Below, piece after piece: positions 14,332 to 22,190 of a DNA stretch of 42,266 nucleotides. Each line of letters opens with the position of its first letter. The stretch's first letter is position 1. Position numbers and translations under genes: made by a program. Source of the stretch: Erysipelotrichaceae bacterium (GTDB taxonomy: Bacteria; Bacillota_I; Bacilli_A; RFN20; CAG-631); assembly GCA_022767485.1 (NCBI GenBank), contig JALEMY010000039.1, positions 1-42,266 on the forward strand. Direction: 5' to 3'. The notes under the pieces were generated by a model. It was not told where the DNA came from, did not search any database, and was given only the letters and a program-made list of their open reading frames with translations.

Positions 14332-15024
14332 TTAATCGATTCCTCTAAGACTTGCGTTTAATACATATTTTTTTACCACTTCTAAGCATTTTAATAATTC
14401 TTCCTTACTTAAAGGATGAAGGTTAGGTGTCAAAACGCTATCCTTATCTTGATAACTTTGTAAAAAATATCGCTTTGCTCCTTTAATGCTTTGACCAATT
14501 AAAATAAAGTCATCAATTTCATGAAACTCTTTAACTATAGTTGTGCGAAATTCATAATCAACTTTATTTTCTAAAAGAATTTTTATACTATTTTTGATAT
14601 TATCTAAAGAAAGAGAAAAACAAGATGTCGTAATAGGATATTTTTCAAAAGTGTTTTTTATATCCATCGCAACATAATCTACAAGTTTTTGCTCAATTAA
14701 ATAAGATAATTTATCCGGAAATGAACCATTGGTATCAAGCTTAATCAAAAATCCCATTTCTTTTATTTTTTGAATAAAAGGTATTATGTCTTTTTGAAGA
14801 AGCGGTTCTCCTCCAGTGATGGCGACACCATCAAGTTTCCCTTTCCTTGAATTTAAAAAAGAAAAAAATTCTTCAGTAGTAATTAATTGCTTATTTTCCA
14901 CATTTATTAATGAAGAATTGTAACAAAAGGGGCAATTAAAATTACAACCATTTAAAAATACCGTACACGCTATATGTTCTGGGTAATCTAAAAGAGTCAT
15001 TTTTTGTAAGCCACCAATTTGCAT
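14332..15024 (-). CDS. nrdG: Anaerobic ribonucleotide reductase activating protein (radical SAM)
   Basis: 230 residues. The radical SAM cysteines are C27, C31 and C34 (GCNFNCPFC), binding the [4Fe-4S] cluster that cleaves S-adenosylmethionine; AITGGEP follows. The N terminus MQIGGLQKMTLLDYP matches the longer NrdG2-type activases rather than the short E. coli form. It installs the glycyl radical on NrdD, encoded directly downstream. It is first in the nrdG-nrdD-trxB operon; AAGGATGG lies six bases before the start. The 130-base upstream region is A/T-rich with several possible -10 boxes, and I see no clear NrdR box. Confidence 0.93.
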   Translation of the reverse strand: MQIGGLQKMTLLDYPEHIACTVFLNGCNFNCPFCYNSSLINVENKQLITTEEFFSFLNSRKGKLDGVAITGGEPLLQKDIIPFIQKIKEMGFLIKLDTNGSFPDKLSYLIEQKLVDYVAMDIKNTFEKYPITTSCFSLSLDNIKNSIKILLENKVDYEFRTTIVKEFHEIDDFILIGQSIKGAKRYFLQSYQDKDSVLTPNLHPLSKEELLKCLEVVKKYVLNASLRGID

Positions 15025-15111
15025 ACTTTTCCATCCTTAATGTGTGTGCATTTATCTTATCATATTTCTATTGCTTTTTGAATTGTTTTTTTAATTTTTT
15101 TTATTTGTCTA

Positions 15112-15148
15112 AAAACAAAAAAATGGCCAATTATATCAATCGGCCAAG
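15112..15148 (-). terminator. Intrinsic terminator after the unknown gene downstream of asd
   Basis: On the minus strand TGGCC (142-146 of 15,000) and GGCCA (124-128) form a stem with further A/T pairs inside, followed by a run of seven T. It ends the asd operon before nrdG. Confidence 0.85.
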
Positions 15149-15156
15149 ATGCTTTT

Positions 15157-15558
15157 TTATATGTTTAAAATTTCAATTTTATAACAAGCAATTGCTATTT
15201 CATGATTATTTATTTTTAATAAATAGTCATATGTGTCATTGAAATTGACTTTTTCTATTTCATATTTTTCATCACTTTCTTCAAATTTTATTATCGTACC
15301 TTTTCTTAAATACTTTTTATAACTCTTCTTCTTATTACTTTTGATTAATAAGCATTGATTGTCTTTATCATATACACCTTGAAAAACTTTATTTTCTTTT
15401 ACAAGTTCGCTATTTTTTATGACATAAAAAACACTAGCGTGAGAAGAAAAAGCAATTTGTCCTAATGACTTATCATAAACATTTAAAATTGACTCTTTAA
15501 CAACTTTATAAGTTTTTTTTAAGCCTCCTAGAACTTGATCTTTTGTGTTTTTATCCAT
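15157..15558 (-). CDS. Unknown 133-residue protein, second gene of the asd operon
   Basis: I do not recognise this protein. It is 133 residues, basic (Lys-rich in the middle: NKKKSYKKYLRKG) and has no membrane segment or signal peptide. An N-terminal helical part is followed by alternating hydrophobic strands (FYVIKN, CLLIKS, TIIKFEE, YDYLLKINN, EIAIACYKIEIL), which suggests a small beta-rich domain. It overlaps the end of asd by eight bases, and an AAAGGAG site within asd precedes its ATG, so the two are one operon. The intact reading frame, good ribosome site and terminator argue that it is a real gene. A role linked to amino-acid synthesis is possible but unsupported. Confidence 0.7.
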   Translation of the reverse strand: MDKNTKDQVLGGLKKTYKVVKESILNVYDKSLGQIAFSSHASVFYVIKNSELVKENKVFQGVYDKDNQCLLIKSNKKKSYKKYLRKGTIIKFEESDEKYEIEKVNFNDTYDYLLKINNHEIAIACYKIEILNI

Positions 15559-16534
15559 TATTTTGACTCCTTTTTAAATTAATCATTCTTTTTAATATTA
15601 AAAATGCATTAGTTGCCGCCCCAACACGTATATTATCAGCCACACAATATAAAAGAAGCGTTTGTTTCTTCTTACGAATTCTGCCAACATATACTTTATC
15701 ATTTTTACAAGATAAGACGGATGAAGGTAAAACATTTTCGCAAACAACTATATTTTCATAATTTTTAAACTGATTTTTAATTTCTGATGTTTTAAAAGGT
15801 AAAGATAATTCAACTTGCATAGCTATTCCATGAGAAAACATTACCGGTACTCGAACACATGTTGCATATATTTCTATATCTTGTTGTTCCATTATTTTCT
15901 TTGTTTCCTCAATCAGTTTGTTTTCCTCGTCAGTAAACCCATTTTCTAAATACATTCCAATTTTTGGAATACAAGAAAAAGATATATCGGTTTCATATAA
16001 TAAAGGCATTAATCCTTTACGGCATCTAAGCAAATCATCAATTCCACTTTTACCAGATCCTGAAACTGACTGATAGGTACTATAATCGATTCTTTTTATC
16101 CCATATTGTTTTAAAACATTCAATAAAATACAAGCTTGAACTGCACAACAATTAGGGTTAGCAATCAATTTATCTTTTTCATCTATCAAATTATCATTTA
16201 CACTATAAGCTACTAGTTTTACATCTTCTTTCATTCTAAAATATGGTGAATTATCAATAACCTTTACATTTTTCCTTAAAGCAATAGGAACAAATACTTT
16301 GGAAATTTCTGGAAGAGTGAAAAATAAAGCGTAATCAACATCATCAAAACTATGTTCATCTAATTTATGGATATAATAGTATTTCTTGTTATATTTTACC
16401 CTTTTACCTTCTGATATCTTAGAAGCAAAAAGTTTTAATTCATATTCATCTATTTTTTGTTCTTGAAGTATTTGTAAAAAAGTTTGACCCACTAGTCCTG
16501 TTGCTCCAACAATAGCAATTTTAACTTTTTCCAT
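15551..16534 (-). CDS. asd: Aspartate-semialdehyde dehydrogenase
   Basis: The track starts at 16606, but the protein family begins at MEKVKIAIVGATGLVG, so I use the ATG at 16534, preceded by GGGTGG at good spacing. The result is 327 residues. The NADP-binding GATGLVG lies at the N terminus, the catalytic cysteine is in NPNCCAVQ (around residue 128, usually NPNCST), and VSGSGKSG, RVPVMFSHG and VGAATN follow. The enzyme makes aspartate semialdehyde, the branch point to lysine/diaminopimelate and threonine/methionine. It is co-transcribed with an unknown 133-residue gene and diverges from a TetR gene. Confidence 0.92.
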   Translation of the reverse strand: MEKVKIAIVGATGLVGQTFLQILQEQKIDEYELKLFASKISEGKRVKYNKKYYYIHKLDEHSFDDVDYALFFTLPEISKVFVPIALRKNVKVIDNSPYFRMKEDVKLVAYSVNDNLIDEKDKLIANPNCCAVQACILLNVLKQYGIKRIDYSTYQSVSGSGKSGIDDLLRCRKGLMPLLYETDISFSCIPKIGMYLENGFTDEENKLIEETKKIMEQQDIEIYATCVRVPVMFSHGIAMQVELSLPFKTSEIKNQFKNYENIVVCENVLPSSVLSCKNDKVYVGRIRKKKQTLLLYCVADNIRVGAATNAFLILKRMINLKRSQNNG

Positions 16535-16599
16535 GAAATATACCACCCATTTATATATATGCAAAAACAAGGATTTTAATGAAAGCAATAGATTAATAG

Positions 16600-16648
16600 T
16601 TGACAAACATTATATTGTTTAATAAAATATTAGAGTTTACAAATGTAA
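16600..16648 (+). promoter_or_regulatory. Promoter and putative operator of the tetR-fakB unit
   Basis: TTGACA (16600-16605), 17 bases, TAAAAT (16623-16628): a near-consensus promoter 39 bases upstream of the TetR start. TTACA-AA-TGTAA (16637-16648) is a perfect palindrome just downstream of the -10, well placed for autorepression. A TATAAT on the opposite strand (16609-16614) within the spacer may serve asd. Confidence 0.65.
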
Positions 16649-16667
16649 TCTCACAAAAGGAGAAAAA

Positions 16668-17219
16668 ATGGGAAGAGTCAGCATTATTAAATGTTCTAAT
16701 CATGAAGCCAATTTATTGACTAAAGAATACTTATCTAACGCTTTATTATCTTTGATGGATGAAAAAAACTTCGAAGACATTACCATCACAGATATTGTCA
16801 AGAAAGCAAACGTATCGCGTGTAGCTTTTTATAATAATTACAAAAATAAATTTCATCTATTAAAAGATATAGTTTTAGAATTAAGTACTTACTTGCTTGA
16901 AGAAATCGGTCGACCTTTTGAAAAAAATGTTGATTGTCATTGGTATGAAAGTTTTTTTGAACGCATTAAAAATATCAGTGATATAATTCAAACACTTTAC
17001 AAGGCTAATTTACAAAGCGATTATATTCAAATTGTCAATGAATATATTTTATCCAAAGCCGACAATGTTAATGATACTATTGCATATAATAGACTTGTGT
17101 GGAATGGTGGCATTCAAAATGTCATTTGGTTTTGGCTTAAAAGAAATATGAAAGAAAGTATTAAAGATATTGCAGCATTTAGTTTTAACTTTTTACATAA
17201 AGGTAAATCATATTGTTAG
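16668..17219 (+). CDS. TetR/AcrR-family regulator, co-transcribed with fakB
   Basis: 183 residues. Residues about 15-62 form a TetR helix-turn-helix (KNFEDITITDIVKKANVSRVAFYNNYKNKFHLL), and the rest is a helical ligand-binding and dimer domain. The next gene, a DegV/FakB fatty-acid-binding protein, starts 11 bases after the stop, so this regulator probably answers to fatty acids or acyl phosphates and controls its own operon. A palindrome overlaps the region after its -10 box. AAAGGAG precedes the ATG. The ligand is inference from context. Confidence 0.85.
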   Translation: MGRVSIIKCSNHEANLLTKEYLSNALLSLMDEKNFEDITITDIVKKANVSRVAFYNNYKNKFHLLKDIVLELSTYLLEEIGRPFEKNVDCHWYESFFERIKNISDIIQTLYKANLQSDYIQIVNEYILSKADNVNDTIAYNRLVWNGGIQNVIWFWLKRNMKESIKDIAAFSFNFLHKGKSYC

Positions 17220-17230
17220 GAGATAATATT

Positions 17231-18115
17231 ATGAGCAAAATTAAAATCGTTACAGATTCAAATTCAGGCATTAGTCAAAAAGAAGGAAAAGAATTAGGAG
17301 TATTTGTCATTCCAATGCCTTTTTACGTTAATGGCAAAGAATATTACGAAGATATCTCTTTAAGTTATGATCAATTTTTTGATTTTTTAGCTGAGGATGC
17401 TGATGTATCTACATCGCAACCGTCAGTTTATTATTTAGAACAAACATTTACCGATTTATTAAAAGAAAATGATGAACTTATTTATATTCCTATGTCTTCT
17501 GGCTTATCTGGAACATGTCAATCTGCAACATTAATTGCAGAAAAATTTAATAATCGTGTTCATGTTATTGATAATCAAAGAATTTCAATAACGCAAAAAA
17601 CCGCTGTTTATGAAGCGGTTCATTTAGTAAATGAAAATAAAACCGTAGAAGAAATTATCAAATATTTATTAGATAGCAAAGAGATTCATTCAATTTATAT
17701 TTGTCTTGATACTCTTAAATATTTAAAAAAGGGTGGAAGAATTACTCCAGCTGCTGCTTTACTTGGTAACCTATTTAAAATTAAACCAATTTTATTCTCT
17801 GATGGTGGCGCATTTGAAAAGTTTAATACTTGTCGCACTTTTTATAAGGCAAAAGAAATAATAATGGAACAATTTGAAAAGGAAATAAATGGTAAATTTA
17901 AAGAATATTATGAGAAAAATCTTTTAACAATTAGTGTTGCTCATACTGCTAACGAACAAGAAGCTTTAGAATTTAAAAAAGATTTGATGGCAAGATTTCC
18001 TAATATTCGTTGTGTGTTTGTAGATTCATTATCTTTAAGTGTTTCTTGTCATATTGGCCCTAAAGCTTTAGCTGCTGCTATTTGTATAGATTCTTTTGAA
18101 GCTACAAAATTATAA
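17231..18115 (+). CDS. fakB: DegV-family fatty-acid-binding protein, FakB-like (1)
   Basis: The track's TTG start at 17213 is replaced by the ATG at 17231, which has TTAGGAG seven bases upstream and starts MSKIKIVTDSNSGIS as DegV proteins do. It is 294 residues with the DegV core: TSQPSVYYLEQ, SSGLSGTCQSA lining the fatty-acid carboxylate site, LKYLKKGGRI, and HIGPKALA at the C terminus. DegV proteins of this kind hold a fatty acid while the kinase FakA phosphorylates it, feeding exogenous fatty acids into phospholipids. fakA is present 1.7 kb downstream with a second copy of this family. A bidirectional terminator follows. Confidence 0.85.
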   Translation: MSKIKIVTDSNSGISQKEGKELGVFVIPMPFYVNGKEYYEDISLSYDQFFDFLAEDADVSTSQPSVYYLEQTFTDLLKENDELIYIPMSSGLSGTCQSATLIAEKFNNRVHVIDNQRISITQKTAVYEAVHLVNENKTVEEIIKYLLDSKEIHSIYICLDTLKYLKKGGRITPAAALLGNLFKIKPILFSDGGAFEKFNTCRTFYKAKEIIMEQFEKEINGKFKEYYEKNLLTISVAHTANEQEALEFKKDLMARFPNIRCVFVDSLSLSVSCHIGPKALAAAICIDSFEATKL

Positions 18116-18124
18116 TAAAATAAA

Positions 18125-18167
18125 TAAAGGTCATTAAGTGTATAATCTATTCTTAATGGCCTTTTTA
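18125..18167. terminator. Bidirectional terminator between fakB (1) and the second tetR
   Basis: AAAGGTCATTAAG and CTTAATGGCCTTTTT pair with one G-T wobble around a 13-base loop, with A- and T-runs at the ends, between convergent genes. Confidence 0.85.
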
Positions 18168-18175
18168 TATGAATT

Positions 18176-18781
18176 TTAATTGATGTTTTGTTTTTGCAAT
18201 GATTTAATTTCATTTATTTGACATAAGTTGGCATATGACAACTTTGCAACAATTTTAGCTGTTGAAACAATGGATGTTTGTTCATATAAAATCCATTGTT
18301 TAAAAATTCCCATCATACCATTATAAGCATATTCAAAAACAATATTCGTTTTCATATCGGATATACATAAATATTTAGAAATGTATTCTTTTGATTTGTT
18401 AAAAGAGTCTTCAAGATATTTTTGAAGTGAAGGATCTTTAATTATTACACGATAAAACTCTATTTTTTCCTTTACGTATTTTAATAAATTTCTCACGCCA
18501 ACACATATTTGAATCTCTTTTATTTCTTCGATTTTATAAGAATTAAAATATACAAATGTGCCTAAAGCTTCATTCATTTTTGCTGAAGCATCCTCAAACA
18601 TTTTTACTATTAAATCCTCTTTACTACTATAATGTAAATAAAAAGTATTTCTATTAATATCAGCTTTTTTTACGATGTCAGTAATGCTAACACTACTATA
18701 TCCTTTTTCCATAACAAGCTCCATAAGAGCATCAAATATGGCTTTTTTGGTTTTTTTTACTCTTAAATCTTCTTTGACCAT
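18176..18781 (-). CDS. TetR/AcrR-family regulator divergent from fakB-fakA
   Basis: The track starts at 18853, but the ATG at 18781 has AAGGAG seven bases upstream and begins MVKEDLRVKKTKKAIFDAL, the usual start of a TetR domain. It is 201 residues. Residues about 8-55 are the helix-turn-helix (YSSVSITDIVKKADINRNTFYLHYSSKEDL); the C-terminal part resembles the TetR group with a WxxF/Y-rich helical domain. It is divergent from the fakB(2)-fakA-nitroreductase operon, and a 21-bp palindrome sits on that operon's -10 box. It therefore probably represses the operon and responds to a lipid-type signal. Confidence 0.87.
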   Translation of the reverse strand: MVKEDLRVKKTKKAIFDALMELVMEKGYSSVSITDIVKKADINRNTFYLHYSSKEDLIVKMFEDASAKMNEALGTFVYFNSYKIEEIKEIQICVGVRNLLKYVKEKIEFYRVIIKDPSLQKYLEDSFNKSKEYISKYLCISDMKTNIVFEYAYNGMMGIFKQWILYEQTSIVSTAKIVAKLSYANLCQINEIKSLQKQNIN

Positions 18782-18833
18782 TTTTTTCTCCTTTATTATT
18801 AAAAACGGGTAATAAGCGACATATGTATGGATA

Positions 18834-18870
18834 TTGCATATTGCAGGACTCATTTTATATGATAAAATGA
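18834..18870 (+). promoter_or_regulatory. Promoter with a 21-bp operator palindrome upstream of fakB (2)
   Basis: TCATTTTAT (18850-18858), ATG, ATAAAATGA (18862-18870) is a perfect palindrome of TetR-operator size. A TATGAT -10 (18858-18863) lies at its centre, 18 bases after TTGCAT (18834-18839). A repressor bound here would cover the -10 box. An AAAGGAG site precedes the fakB start. Confidence 0.72.
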
Positions 18871-18904
18871 CTTATGTCAAGTTATTTAAAAGGAGAAACG
18901 TATA

Positions 18905-19804
18905 ATGAGAAACTTTGTAATTGTCGTTGACTCTTGCTCTGATTTAAGTAAAGATTTAAGAGTCCAATATCAAATCGAATATGTAAAAATGAACATCATT
19001 AAGAAATTACCAAGTGGTGATGTAGAAATTCCCGCATCGCTAGATTGGGATTTGTATACAAATAAAGAATTGTTTGATTGGCAAAGAAATGGCATGAAAC
19101 TTAAAACCACTCAAGTGCCTCATGATGAATTTTATAACATGTTTGAAAAACTTGTTAGTGAAGGCAATGATGTTTTATATATCGCTTGTTCAAGCGCTTT
19201 ATCAGGATCATATAATTATTCATTGATCGTTCGCGATGAAATTTTAAAAAAATATCCTGATGCTAGAATTGAATGTGTAGATTCATTAACATCAAGTATG
19301 GGTGAAGGTTCTATGGCCATTGATGTTGCTAAATTAAAAGCAAGTGGGAAAACGCTAGATGAATGTCTTGCTTATTTAAATGAAAACAAATTATGTTACA
19401 ATCAAGTGGCAACAGTTGAAAATTTACAGTATTTAAAAGATGCTGGAAGAGTAAAAGCGTCCGCTGCTTTCTTTGGCACATTGTTTTCTGTAAAACCACT
19501 TATTATTTCTGATGCAATAGGCCAAAATTATGCAATTAAGAAAGCTAAAGGCAGAAAAACTTCACTAGTCGAAGTTGTTAATTTAATGAAAGAAAACATT
19601 GAAGATGCTAATAATCAAACTGTTTGGATCGTCCATGCCGATTGTCTTGAAGATGCAATGAAATTAAAAGAAATCGTTGAAAAAGAAATAAATCCAAAAG
19701 AAGTTCGTGTTGAATATTTAGGGCCAATCATTGGTGTTTCTACAGGGCCTGGAACACTAGGTCTTTTTGCAAAAGGAAAGAAAGTTACAATTGTTGGTAA
19801 ATAA
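18905..19804 (+). CDS. fakB: DegV-family fatty-acid-binding protein, FakB-like (2)
   Basis: 299 residues of the DegV family: IVVDSCSDLS at the N terminus, TTQVPHDEFY, CSSALSGSYNY for the carboxylate site, VENLQYLKDAGRVKASAAFFG and the C-terminal STGPGTLG. It is only distantly similar to the other copy in this window, and different copies in other Firmicutes prefer different fatty acids, so the two probably have distinct chain preferences. It is the first gene of an operon with fakA and a nitroreductase-like gene. The kinase gene begins two bases after its stop. Confidence 0.88.
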   Translation: MRNFVIVVDSCSDLSKDLRVQYQIEYVKMNIIKKLPSGDVEIPASLDWDLYTNKELFDWQRNGMKLKTTQVPHDEFYNMFEKLVSEGNDVLYIACSSALSGSYNYSLIVRDEILKKYPDARIECVDSLTSSMGEGSMAIDVAKLKASGKTLDECLAYLNENKLCYNQVATVENLQYLKDAGRVKASAAFFGTLFSVKPLIISDAIGQNYAIKKAKGRKTSLVEVVNLMKENIEDANNQTVWIVHADCLEDAMKLKEIVEKEINPKEVRVEYLGPIIGVSTGPGTLGLFAKGKKVTIVGK

Positions 19805-19806
19805 TT

Positions 19807-21438
19807 ATGAATACGAAACTATTAAATGGTCAAGCATTTAAAACATTAGTTACAAATGGCTATTTAAGTCTTTCAAAAGATATCGAAAGAATCAATTCCT
19901 TAAATGTTTTTCCTGTGCCTGATGGTGATACAGGAACAAACATGAAATTAACTATTGAAGGTGGTGTTAAAGCCATATCAAATGATGAAGATGATTCAAT
20001 CGGTGATGTATCGAAAAAAATAGCTAAAGCCATGACTATGTCTGCAAGAGGAAACTCAGGCGTTATCTTATCACAGTTTTTTAAAGGCCTTTCAAATGGC
20101 TTAATAGGTAAAGATAGTGTAGATGCTAAAGAATTAATATATGCCTTTGAATGTGGTGTTAAACAATCATATCAAGTTGTACAAAAACCAACAGAAGGGA
20201 CTATTTTAACCGTTATGCGTGAAGCAACGCAAAAAGTTAAAGATAGTTGTGATGAATGTGAATATATTGAAGACTTCTTTAAAATATTTATTAAAGAGGC
20301 TAAAGAATCATTAAATAGAACTCCTGATCTTTTACCAATTTTAAAGCAAGCTGGTGTCATTGATTCAGGAGGTGCAGGATACAATTGCATTATCGAAGGA
20401 ATGGTTGATGCATTAGATGGTAACATTTTAAAAAATGTGCAAATAAATAATACTAAAAGCAATGTTTCAGTAAATACTTTCAATGCCGATAGTGTATTAG
20501 AATTTGGCTATTGTACAGAATTTATTTTACAACTTTTAAATTCAAAAGTTGATATTGCTAATTTTGATATTCAAGAAATCATTAGTTTTCTTGAAACAGT
20601 AGGTAATTCTATTGTAGCTTTTAAAGATGATGATATTGTTAAGGTTCACGTGCATACATTCACTCCAGGGAAAGTGATCGATTATTGCCAAAAGTTTGGT
20701 GAATATGTTACTTTTAAAATGGAAAACATGTCCGTTCAACATTCATCTATCGAAGTAAACGAGAAAAAAGAACACAAAAAATTTGCCACTGTCGCAGTAT
20801 CATTAAGTGAAAATATTGCTAACACATTTAAAGAACTTGGTTGTGATGAAGTTATTTTAGGTGGTCAAACTATGAATCCTTCAAGTGAGGATTTTATCAA
20901 GGCATTTAAGAAAATAGATGCAGAAAATATCTTTGTTTTTCCAAATAATAAAAACATTTATTTAGCTGCTATGCAAGCTAAAGAAAACTATGAAAACGCT
21001 AATGTTATAGTATTAAAAACCACTTCGATTGCTCAATGTTTATCTGCTTTATCGATGATGGATTTTTCTAGCGATGATTTAGAAAAGATTCTTTTAGTTT
21101 TTAATGAATCGATCAATAATGTTTTATCAATTTCTATTACTTATGCTATTAGAGATTGCAATGTTAATGGTTTAAATATCCATCAAAACGATTATATGGC
21201 TATCGTAAATGGTAAAATTGTTTCATCAAACAAAGACAAAGTCGAATTATTAAAGACAATCTTTAACGAAATCGATGAAGTCAATGAAAAAGAAGTAATG
21301 ACTATAATTTATGGAAATGATATAAACGATGAAGAAAAAAGCAAATTCTTAGAATTTATTTCCTCAACATTCGATTATGAAATTAATGAAATAGATGGAA
21401 ATCAAGATATATATAGTGTTATTATTGCCTTAGAATAA
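19807..21438 (+). CDS. fakA: Fatty-acid kinase, DAK2/DhaL-type (FakA/YloV-like)
   Basis: 543 residues, the usual length. The N-terminal DhaL-like ATP-binding domain carries PVPDGDTGTNM, whose aspartates hold magnesium, and ARGNSGVILSQF. The middle domain has VKVHVHTFTPG, matching the histidine region needed for kinase activity in FakA. The C-terminal part is DegV-like and ends in an acidic tail. It phosphorylates fatty acids bound to FakB, giving acyl phosphates for PlsX/PlsY or PlsC-type lipid synthesis. It is fused by position to fakB (TAATTATG junction) and has at most a weak ribosome-binding site, so it is probably translated by reinitiation. Confidence 0.92.
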   Translation: MNTKLLNGQAFKTLVTNGYLSLSKDIERINSLNVFPVPDGDTGTNMKLTIEGGVKAISNDEDDSIGDVSKKIAKAMTMSARGNSGVILSQFFKGLSNGLIGKDSVDAKELIYAFECGVKQSYQVVQKPTEGTILTVMREATQKVKDSCDECEYIEDFFKIFIKEAKESLNRTPDLLPILKQAGVIDSGGAGYNCIIEGMVDALDGNILKNVQINNTKSNVSVNTFNADSVLEFGYCTEFILQLLNSKVDIANFDIQEIISFLETVGNSIVAFKDDDIVKVHVHTFTPGKVIDYCQKFGEYVTFKMENMSVQHSSIEVNEKKEHKKFATVAVSLSENIANTFKELGCDEVILGGQTMNPSSEDFIKAFKKIDAENIFVFPNNKNIYLAAMQAKENYENANVIVLKTTSIAQCLSALSMMDFSSDDLEKILLVFNESINNVLSISITYAIRDCNVNGLNIHQNDYMAIVNGKIVSSNKDKVELLKTIFNEIDEVNEKEVMTIIYGNDINDEEKSKFLEFISSTFDYEINEIDGNQDIYSVIIALE

Positions 21439-21456
21439 TAAAATAGGAGATAATTT

Positions 21457-22110
21457 ATGTACTCTATAGAATTAATGAAAAAAAGACATTCTGTTAGACA
21501 ATATTTAAATGAACCTATCGATAACGATAAAAAAGAAGTGTTAAATAAAATTATTGAAGATATCAACTTAAAGCAAAACACACACATACAAATTGTTTAT
21601 GATGAACCAACAGCTTTCAACAGTTTTATGGCTCATTATGGCAAATTTGAAAACGTTACAAACTATATTGCTTTAGTAGGAAAAGATGAAGAAAAATTGG
21701 GTTATTATGGCGAGGAAATCGTTTTAAAAGCCCAAGAAATCGGTTTAAACACCTGTTTTGTTGCTTTATCTTATAATAAAAATAAAGCAAAATCAAAAAT
21801 TAGTATATTGCAAAATGAAAAATTATTTTGCGTCATAGCTATTGGCAAAGGAAAAAACCATGGCATGCCTCATCATAGTAAAAAAAGGGAAGATGTATTA
21901 CAATTAGTTGGAGAAAAACCATCTTGGCTTGATGATGCCATTACTGCTTGCCTTTTAGCCCCAACAGCTTTAAATCAGCAAAAATTTATAATTTCTTGTA
22001 ACAATGGTGATGTCGACGTTAAAATTAAAGGAGTTGGACCCTACACAACTTTAGATTTAGGAATTGTAAAATTTCACCTTGATTGCATTAAAAAAGCAAA
22101 CAATCAATAA
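21457..22110 (+). CDS. Nitroreductase-family protein in the fak operon
   Basis: 217 residues. The start MYSIELMKKRHSVRQY is the FMN-binding arginine segment of nitroreductase-like proteins, and SWLDDAITACLLAPTALNQQKF in the second half is the family's cofactor-site region. The long stretch between, and GVGPYTTLDLGIVKFH near the end, resemble the larger TM1586-like branch. The natural substrate is unknown. It follows fakA by 18 bases with TAGGAG before its ATG, so it belongs to the fakB-fakA operon. A flavoprotein here could act on fatty acids or quinones; that is a guess from context. Confidence 0.8.
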   Translation: MYSIELMKKRHSVRQYLNEPIDNDKKEVLNKIIEDINLKQNTHIQIVYDEPTAFNSFMAHYGKFENVTNYIALVGKDEEKLGYYGEEIVLKAQEIGLNTCFVALSYNKNKAKSKISILQNEKLFCVIAIGKGKNHGMPHHSKKREDVLQLVGEKPSWLDDAITACLLAPTALNQQKFIISCNNGDVDVKIKGVGPYTTLDLGIVKFHLDCIKKANNQ

Positions 22111-22130
22111 CTTAACTATAAATTAATAAT

Positions 22131-22178
22131 AAAAAAACTATGAAGCACTTAAGCAATTAAGTTTTTCATAGTTTTTTA
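22131..22178. terminator. Bidirectional terminator between the fak and ABC-transporter operons
   Basis: AAAAAACTATGAA (22132-22144) pairs with TTCATAGTTTTTT; an inner CTTAA-gcaa-TTAAG extends the hairpin. Both operons end here. Confidence 0.9.
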
Positions 22179-22190
22179 TATGAAATTAAA

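Noticed and set aside
15551-16606. Track start of asd at 16606 with a 24-residue hydrophobic leader
   Set aside because: Family N terminus and a ribosome-binding site place the start at 16534; the leader would be an accidental upstream extension overlapping the promoter region.
18782-18853. Track start of the second TetR at 18853
   Set aside because: The extension reaches into the divergent operator and lacks a ribosome site; ATG 18781 has AAGGAG and fits the family.
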